Source: a virus
Strand: one strand, 5' to 3'
DNA: 64,000 nucleotides
Virus record (IMG/VR): IMGVR_UViG_3300048011_000525
Span: 51,583-115,582 of that record
Under the pieces are notes generated by a model. The model did not search any database, was not told the origin of the DNA, and was given only the letters and a program-made list of their open reading frames with translations. Shown here piece by piece: positions 59,713 to 64,000 of this stretch (the first letter of the stretch is position 1; every line of letters begins with the position of its first letter). A program made the translations under genes and the position numbers.

Positions 59713-60783
59713 CTAAAATATCATCGAAAACAATAATGCTTTCTTTTTACTTACCAATTCGTCTTGTGATCCGTAGCCGTTAACGAAATACAAACTTGTA
59801 CCCCCTACACCTTCTTCTCTACTAAAGATTTTAATGCCGTCTACAGGTGCATCTGGATTTAATTCGTCAGTGTCTTCGCCGAATGCAAACGTACCGCCTG
59901 CTGCGCCGTCATCGCCTTGATAAGGTCCTTCTGGAATATAAAGTACGTCATTAATTTGTACATTTCCTACACCGGGTGCTTTAAGCACTAAGTCAGTATT
60001 ACTTGATGTTGTTTCAATAGTTGTATCTTGTATTCTTAAGTGTTGCAGTTCTGTTCTATCGTTAAAGAAAAATGCTGCTGGATTATTATCAATAGTAAAT
60101 TCAATAGCACTTACTGCGTTGCCGCCGTCTGTGTCATGGACAGCAACATACGTATCATCGTTTTCAATTCTTGACTGGAACTTACCAACAAAGAAACCTT
60201 CAACATAGTCTTCTAATCCTTGTGCATTAATTAATGCATCATCGTATCCTGCTTTGATAATAGGATTAGCTGCAAAGTCTACAATATCGTTAGTCGGATT
60301 AGCTGGATCAGTAGTGTATTCGAATATCTGTTTATGATATTCATTACATCCCTGTACTGTAACTACACCAGTGCCTTGACTTACTAAATTTAAGTCTGCG
60401 CCGCCTGTGTTAATGCTTGTGGTTCTAATTCCTACAATTGCACCAGTTTGTGCGTTGCCGATTCTTCCTACAAATGCACCAGCACCGGGTGCTTGTGTAA
60501 CAATCCCTTCATCAAATGCCCAAAATGCGTCTGAGCCGCCTCTGTCAATTTGTATACCTGCAACATCATTAGTAATTTGGCCGCCGCTAACATTATCTTG
60601 ATTTACAGTAATAAATGGATCGTCAACACTTAGCTGAGTGCTGTTTATAACAGTTTGTTCACCGTCAATTTGTAAGTCGCCCATAATTCTTACTATGCCG
60701 CTGTTACCTGGATCAAGACGAATTTCTCCGCCGTCGGTTACTGTAACTTTATAATCACCACTTACATTTAAATACTTTGACAT
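59713..60783 (-). CDS. Short tail fibre-like virion protein
   Basis: 356 aa. It starts with SKYLNVSGDYKVTVTDGGEI and LDPGNSGIVRIMGDLQIDGE, followed by STQLSVDDPFITVNQDN and IQIDRGGSDAFWAFDE. It then has a globular middle (YHKQIFEYTTDPANPT; IIKAGYDDALINAQGLEDYV) and TIETTSSNTDLVLKAPGVGN, the same repeat type as in the large fibres. The C-terminus is compact (EEGVGGTSLYFVNGYGSQDE; LVSKKKALLFSMIF). It probably forms a short fibre or connector at the start of the fibre operon. Confidence 0.7.
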   Translation of the reverse strand: MSKYLNVSGDYKVTVTDGGEIRLDPGNSGIVRIMGDLQIDGEQTVINSTQLSVDDPFITVNQDNVSGGQITNDVAGIQIDRGGSDAFWAFDEGIVTQAPGAGAFVGRIGNAQTGAIVGIRTTSINTGGADLNLVSQGTGVVTVQGCNEYHKQIFEYTTDPANPTNDIVDFAANPIIKAGYDDALINAQGLEDYVEGFFVGKFQSRIENDDTYVAVHDTDGGNAVSAIEFTIDNNPAAFFFNDRTELQHLRIQDTTIETTSSNTDLVLKAPGVGNVQINDVLYIPEGPYQGDDGAAGGTFAFGEDTDELNPDAPVDGIKIFSREEGVGGTSLYFVNGYGSQDELVSKKKALLFSMIF

Positions 60784-60833
60784 TTATTAATTCCTAAAAA
60801 GTAGTAGGGGATTGCTCCCCTACTATTCTATTC

Positions 60834-61238
60834 TTAGTCAGCTTCGAAATCGTCAGCACCTGTGAATGAATCATCAGTACCAGCTTCTTCCATTTCAACT
60901 GCGCCGTCAGCATTATCATCACTAAAGTTCCAAGCAATACTTGTGCCTGTATCTAGTGTAACTTTACGTCCTGCAATTTTAGTTACTTGACGTGCTGTGC
61001 CGCCATCGTCTTTAACTGTAATAGTCATATCGCCTACTGCTAGAGCACCTTGCGATACATCTGCTAATGTGCAATCTTCTGTGTTTGTGCCGTCTGTGCA
61101 ACGGAACTTTTTGCTTCCTAATTGCTTTACAATCCAACCGTTTGCTTCGGCTTGTCCTGTTGCACGGAAACGTACTTTAATTTCGTTACCGCCAACTGTT
61201 GGCTCTCCGAAAAATCTTTTGTTAATTGGTCTTCCCAT
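60834..61238 (-). CDS. Virion structural protein, function unknown
   Basis: 134 aa. GRPINKRFFGEPTVGGNEIKV and ATGQAEANGWIVKQLGSKKF are followed by CTDGTNTEDCTLADV, a KDDGGTARQVTKIAGRKVTL beta region, and a very acidic C-terminus (EMEEAGTDDSFTGADDFEAD). It is the first gene after the terminator at 61352 and has its own late promoter, a structured leader and AGGAG, so high late expression is likely. A head-surface or fibre-base role is possible but not shown. Confidence 0.6.
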   Translation of the reverse strand: MGRPINKRFFGEPTVGGNEIKVRFRATGQAEANGWIVKQLGSKKFRCTDGTNTEDCTLADVSQGALAVGDMTITVKDDGGTARQVTKIAGRKVTLDTGTSIAWNFSDDNADGAVEMEEAGTDDSFTGADDFEAD

Positions 61239-61328
61239 TTGTTTTCTCCTATAAAAAGTAGTCCTATGCCCGTTCTATGGGCTACGCTGTGGTGCAGCAT
61301 AAGTCCGCCTTGCGGCACACTATCTGAC
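61239..61328 (-). promoter_or_regulatory. Structured 5' leader with three consecutive hairpins
   Basis: Between the predicted late start (near 61328) and the ATG at 61238 lie CCGC-AAG-GCGG, GCUG-CACCA-CAGC and GCCC-AUAGAAC-GGGC in about 50 nt, followed by an AU-rich single-stranded stretch with AGGAG. UAUGC and GCAUA could pair in an alternative fold. The class is not recognised. Confidence 0.5.
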
Positions 61329-61333
61329 ATATG

Positions 61334-61341
61334 TATTTATC
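61334..61341 (-). promoter_or_regulatory. Late promoter (GATAAATA) after the PqqA-unit terminator
   Basis: GATAAATACATAT on the minus strand, 11 nt beyond the terminator stem, driving the gene at 60834. Confidence 0.7.
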
Positions 61342-61351
61342 AAATAAGAAA

Positions 61352-61375
61352 AAAGCCCGCATAGTGGCGGGCTTT
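61352..61375 (-). terminator. Intrinsic terminator of the PqqA/riboswitch unit
   Basis: AAAGCCCGC-ATAGTG-GCGGGCTTT, a 9-bp stem followed on the minus strand by a run of T. It could also work on the plus strand, but no plus-strand gene ends here. Confidence 0.85.
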
Positions 61376-61430
61376 GTTTACTCGCAATCTAATGTTTCTA
61401 TTAGCTTGCTCATATCTATTTTTGATTCTT

Positions 61431-61502
61431 CTACTTGTTCATTACATACATTGTTACTTCGAATCCGAATCTCATCTCTGTTGCTGTTGGTTTTGTCCAC
61501 AT
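61431..61502 (-). CDS. pqqA: PqqA-like peptide, 23 aa (PQQ precursor homologue)
   Basis: The peptide begins MWTKPTATEM and continues RFGFEVTMYVMNK. Bacterial PqqA peptides such as that of Klebsiella have the same length of 23 residues, start MWxKP, and contain R-x-G-x-E-V-T-x-Y. Glu15 and Tyr19 are the residues that PqqE cross-links to make pyrroloquinoline quinone; both are at the same positions here. An AGGAG lies 8 nt before the ATG. It is the last gene before a terminator and downstream of a riboswitch-controlled peptide. No pqqB, C, D or E gene is in the window, so host enzymes would have to process it if PQQ is the product. Chance similarity is very unlikely given length, RBS and motif. 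Confidence 0.8.
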   Translation of the reverse strand: MWTKPTATEMRFGFEVTMYVMNK

Positions 61503-61555
61503 AGTGTACTCCTAAAATTAAGTTAATAAAATTGTACTGCAATACTATTTAAACA

Positions 61556-61563
61556 TATTTAGA
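61556..61563 (-). promoter_or_regulatory. Possible late promoter of the PqqA-like gene (TCTAAATA)
   Basis: TCTAAATATG on the minus strand lies about 53 nt upstream of the PqqA-like ATG, in the gap after the 31-aa peptide. It could allow expression independent of the riboswitch. Confidence 0.4.
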
Positions 61564-61586
61564 GACAAAAATCATCCGTAAAATCA

Positions 61587-61682
61587 TTAAAGATATATAC
61601 GTTTTAATAAAATATCATTTATTTTTTTAATATGGTGCTGTTTGATTAATTGCTTGTAGCACCAAAGGGTATAGTTAGTCAT
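61587..61682 (-). CDS. 31-aa basic peptide downstream of the glutamine riboswitch
   Basis: MTNYTLWCYKQLIKQHHIKK followed by INDILLKRIYL. It has six Lys/Arg residues and one Asp, so it is strongly basic. A GAGGAG lies 7 nt before the ATG. Short ORFs of this kind directly after the 'downstream-peptide' class of glutamine riboswitch are known from cyanobacteria and marine phages. Their function is mostly unknown. In cyanobacteria, glutamine riboswitches also control small glutamine-synthetase inactivating factors, so an effect on host nitrogen metabolism is a reasonable guess. Confidence 0.7.
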   Translation of the reverse strand: MTNYTLWCYKQLIKQHHIKKINDILLKRIYL

Positions 61683-61752
61683 ACACTTCTCCTCGTTAAA
61701 GTTAAAGTGCGTTCCTTCGCAATATGCTACTTCCGTCCCGTAGGATGAACGT
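61683..61752 (-). promoter_or_regulatory. Glutamine riboswitch (glnA / downstream-peptide class)
   Basis: The aptamer core is 61710-61751. P1 is CGUUC with GAACG. Within it lie AUCC-UAC-GGGA (P2), the conserved GACGGAAGUAG, the small hairpin GCA-UAU-UGC (P3) and CGAAGGAACGC. These conserved blocks are the signature of the glnA and downstream-peptide RNAs that bind L-glutamine. After the core, GCACUU can pair with AAGUGU around the Shine-Dalgarno GAGGAG, suggesting control of translation. The late promoter places the transcription start at 61752, directly before P1. Confidence 0.88.
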
Positions 61753-61757
61753 AATAT

Positions 61758-61765
61758 TATTTAGT
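61758..61765 (-). promoter_or_regulatory. Late promoter of the riboswitch unit (ACTAAATA)
   Basis: ACTAAATA-ATATT-A on the minus strand. With 5 nt after the motif the start falls at 61752, one base before the riboswitch P1 stem. Confidence 0.7.
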
Positions 61766-61770
61766 CAAAA

Positions 61771-61794
61771 AAAGGGCGACCTAAGCCGCCCTTT
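61771..61794 (-). terminator. Intrinsic terminator of gp23
   Basis: AAAGGGCG-ACCTAAGC-CGCCCTTT, a perfect 8-bp stem followed by a T run on the minus strand, 25 nt beyond the gp23 stop. Confidence 0.88.
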
Positions 61795-61818
61795 AATGCT
61801 GTTATTACCTAAGTAATA

Positions 61819-62997
61819 TTATGAGAACGTTACGTTACTCATAGTTACTGTACCTAGATAATCCGCTGCGTTACCTAAAGATGACGCAGTGTTGTTTAGC
61901 TCAACATAACCATAACGTGTCATGAAGCTAACAACTGGCTCAAAGCTATCTGGGTCTAGTACTACACCGCTGCTCATCAATGGGATGTATGGGCAGTAGA
62001 ATGCAGCAGCATCTGACTCTGAAGAACCTTTGTAACCAACTAGTACGTTGCTGTCGTCAGCACTGTATGTGTTTACATAGATTTTCATAGCATTGTTCAA
62101 TGTACCAACAAACTTAGTGTTTGTAGGTGCTTCAAACGAACCTTCAGTTGTACGTGCAAACGCTGAAGTAGTTGCTGATTGTAGAACAGTTAGTGCCTGT
62201 GGAGACACAACAGCCCAGTTACCAGCGCCACGACGTGTGCGTTGTGCAATAGTGTTTGCAACACGGTTGATTTGAACAGCTAGTGCAGCATGTTCATCAC
62301 CAACGAATGTAGCTGTACCACTAACACCTGCTTGGTTGTATGCTTCTTGATTTGAAGTTCCTGCTAGTGAGTTAAGTGATCCTAGGACCTCTTGATCAAT
62401 TTCAGCAGTAATTTCTTGTGCTAAAGCAGCCATAATTTCAGCTTCAACATCGATGCCATGCTGTGACTGTGCGTCTTGCGCAGCCTCAAATGTCCAACGA
62501 GCTGATAGCTTACGTGATTTAGCTTCAACAGTTTGCTTCAAGATTTGGATGCTTAGTTTGTTACCAGCATTACCTTCTAGTGAAGCAGTTGAATCTGCTT
62601 TACCAGTTCCAGCACCTGAGTACTGTTCTGCAATCTTGAATGGGCTTAGTGCCTCTTCACCAGATACAGTAGTTTGTGCTGCATCTGCTGAGTTTGTTAC
62701 AGCGTCCGCATAGCGAACACGTAGTGTGTGGATTTGGCCCACTGGACCTGTCATAGGTTGTACACCTACCAATTCGTTTGCAATAACGGTTGGCATTACA
62801 CGTCTAATGACTGGTAAAATAACACGATTAAGTGTTGCGACATTGCCTGCAGAAGTTGCTCCAGCTGTAGCCGACTCTGACAAATACTTACGAGTATTTT
62901 CAAGAGTACTTGCCATTACAGATTTTTTATTACCTGTTAAGCCTTCTAATAGAGCACCTTTAGTCTCCTGCCAGCGACTTTCTAGTAGTTCCGACAT
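61819..62997 (-). CDS. gp23: Major capsid protein gp23
   Basis: The N-terminal half (ENTRKYLSESATAGATSAGN; LNRVILPVIRRVMPTVIANE; LVGVQPMTGPVGQIHTLRVR), the middle (EAKSRKLSARWTFEAAQDAQ; HGIDVEAEIMAALAQEITAE) and the C-terminus (AAAFYCPYIPLMSSGVVLDP; FEPVVSFMTRYGYVEL) match T4-type gp23. A gp21 protease site of the L-x-E type is visible at LSE41. At 392 aa it is shorter than T4 gp23 (521 aa), having lost surface-insert material. AAGGAG precedes the ATG, it follows gp22 by 14 nt, and it is closed by a strong terminator. Confidence 0.95.
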   Translation of the reverse strand: MSELLESRWQETKGALLEGLTGNKKSVMASTLENTRKYLSESATAGATSAGNVATLNRVILPVIRRVMPTVIANELVGVQPMTGPVGQIHTLRVRYADAVTNSADAAQTTVSGEEALSPFKIAEQYSGAGTGKADSTASLEGNAGNKLSIQILKQTVEAKSRKLSARWTFEAAQDAQSQHGIDVEAEIMAALAQEITAEIDQEVLGSLNSLAGTSNQEAYNQAGVSGTATFVGDEHAALAVQINRVANTIAQRTRRGAGNWAVVSPQALTVLQSATTSAFARTTEGSFEAPTNTKFVGTLNNAMKIYVNTYSADDSNVLVGYKGSSESDAAAFYCPYIPLMSSGVVLDPDSFEPVVSFMTRYGYVELNNTASSLGNAADYLGTVTMSNVTFS

Positions 62998-63011
62998 TTT
63001 AATCTCCTTAA

Positions 63012-64000
63012 TTATATTCCAGCAAGACGTTTAAATTCAACCAAGTTGTCTTTTGTTGCGTCTGCTTGTCTACTAACGTTAGTTTGTGAAACTTGTTCAC
63101 GATTGCCTGTGATTTCTTTGCCTTCTGTAATTTTAGCCTTTTTGGCTGGAGTGTTACCGTCAATAACCGCCGGTAGGTACTTGTCAAACGACTTACGTAA
63201 GTTAGCTGTTTGGACAGATTCCAGTAAATCCATCATGATTTCTTTCTGATCATTGTTTAGAGGACCAGTTAGTTCATTAATTACATCTTTGCGCTCTGCT
63301 GCTTCAACTAAACGCTTCTTCTCAGTTGCCTGAGCTTCTGCTAATGTTTTAGCTTTAGATGCAAATGCTTTTGCTTCTGCTAATTGTGCGTCCTTAGCTT
63401 TAAGAACGTTCATTAGTTTGGCTGTTTCTGACTTCTCGTTTAAGTAAGAGCCAGCATATTCAGAAGCAAATGCTTCGAATAGTTTGCGACCGAAGTCGTT
63501 TCTACGTGCTTCTTCAATATCTTCTTTAAGTCCGCCGATTTCACTCTTAAGAGCTTTATCAACTGTCTCAGATACTGCTTTAGCACTTCTTTCGATAAAG
63601 TTAGTTTTAACTTTAGCGAAGTGTGTCTTAGCTTCACGTACTAAACGTACTTTTGTTTCAGCTAAGTCTTTCTTATCTTCATTGAATTCTGCAATTTCTT
63701 TTGCAAGTGCTTCAACAACAAATTCTTCAAGTTTTCCGAAGTTTTCAGCCATTGCTTTTTGATCTTCATGTAGCTCACTAACTTCTTTAGTTAGTTGCTC
63801 CATAACAAATCCTTTTAGTGTTTCAGCATTTTCACGCTGAGCTACTGCATACTTTGCACGGGCTTCTGCTAATTGCTTACGATCTTCAGCAAATTCAGCA
63901 ATTTCTTCTGCTAAACGCTCAGATACTAAAGAATCAATAGCTTCAACCATTGTTCCTTTATCATGCTCGTATTTTTGAGCAAATTCTTCACGTAGTTCAG
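63012..64000 (-). CDS. gp22: Prohead core scaffolding protein gp22, truncated by the window edge
   Basis: The frame stays open to base 64000, so the N-terminus is outside. The visible 329 residues are highly charged and helical with a heptad-like pattern (LAEEIAEFAEDRKQLAEARA; KEVSELHEDQKAMAENF; KEIAEFNEDKKDLAE), i.e. three related segments of about 45 aa. The C-terminal region (NELTGPLNNDQKEIMMDLLE; LRKSFDKYLPAVI) is typical of T4-like gp22 of marine phages. gp22 forms the internal core around which gp23 assembles and is degraded at maturation. It is followed by gp23 in the standard order. Confidence 0.85.
   Translation of the reverse strand, partial: ELREEFAQKYEHDKGTMVEAIDSLVSERLAEEIAEFAEDRKQLAEARAKYAVAQRENAETLKGFVMEQLTKEVSELHEDQKAMAENFGKLEEFVVEALAKEIAEFNEDKKDLAETKVRLVREAKTHFAKVKTNFIERSAKAVSETVDKALKSEIGGLKEDIEEARRNDFGRKLFEAFASEYAGSYLNEKSETAKLMNVLKAKDAQLAEAKAFASKAKTLAEAQATEKKRLVEAAERKDVINELTGPLNNDQKEIMMDLLESVQTANLRKSFDKYLPAVIDGNTPAKKAKITEGKEITGNREQVSQTNVSRQADATKDNLVEFKRLAGI

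Noticed and set aside
61127-61330. Minus ORF starting at the ATG next to the late promoter at 61334
   Set aside because: Its ATG lies upstream of the predicted transcription start, it has no RBS, and it runs in another frame through the structured leader and into the gene at 60834.

Overview
The window is part of the genome of an AT-rich, virulent, T4-like marine myovirus of the cyanophage/pelagiphage type. The evidence is a set of T4 virion genes recognisable from their translations (gp13, gp14, gp15, gp18, gp19, gp22, gp23), T4-type late promoters (NNTAAATA), very large multi-domain tail-fibre proteins, and marine-phage auxiliary genes (2OG-Fe(II) oxygenases, carbamoyltransferase, a glutamine riboswitch). 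I see no integrase, insertion sequence, tRNA or CRISPR array. The host is not shown. ADP-heptose genes and a PqqA-like peptide point to a heterotrophic Gram-negative bacterium, whereas the glutamine riboswitch class is best known from cyanobacteria and their phages.

Layout. 1-6.6 kb, mostly minus: a truncated tail-tube-like protein, gp19 tube, an enlarged gp18 sheath, a degenerate HNH protein (+), a dNMP-kinase-like protein, and gp13. 6.7-9.6 kb, plus: gp14 and gp15, divergent from gp13 through a palindromic pair of late promoters. 9.6-21.3 kb is an auxiliary island of two convergent operons whose stop codons overlap at 13,360. The plus arm (Nudix, then HldE, HldD, cupin, 2OG oxygenase, parvulin) and the minus arm (GT9-like glycosyltransferase, carbamoyltransferase, five 2OG oxygenases, SGNH protein, prolyl-hydroxylase-like protein, GmhB, an unknown) each start at a near-consensus sigma-70 promoter. 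The island thus holds three ADP-heptose pathway enzymes, a possible heptosyltransferase, a carbamoyltransferase and seven 2OG-oxygenase-like proteins.

21.4-61.2 kb, all minus, is a tail-fibre/adhesin region of about 40 kb. It has four paralogous giant proteins (4021, 2620, 1739 and 1894 aa) sharing a beta-helix domain and an STDQ-G-NFRVGD-like motif, smaller fibre proteins, three tandem Cys-rich/Gly-rich proteins (about 10-12% Cys), and a tail-fibre-assembly-chaperone-like protein. 61.3-61.8 kb is a small regulatory unit between two terminators: a late promoter, a glutamine riboswitch, a 31-aa basic peptide, and a 23-aa peptide that closely matches PqqA, the precursor of the cofactor PQQ. 61.8-64 kb: gp23 major capsid protein and the truncated gp22 scaffold.

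How it fits together. Virion genes carry late promoters, often directly after an intrinsic terminator. The auxiliary operons and the dNMP-kinase-like gene carry host-type promoters and are probably expressed early. The most novel elements are the PqqA/glutamine-riboswitch unit, the heptose/oxygenase/carbamoyl island, the Cys-rich triplet, and an array of about eleven repeats inserted inside the beta-helix of the largest fibre protein.
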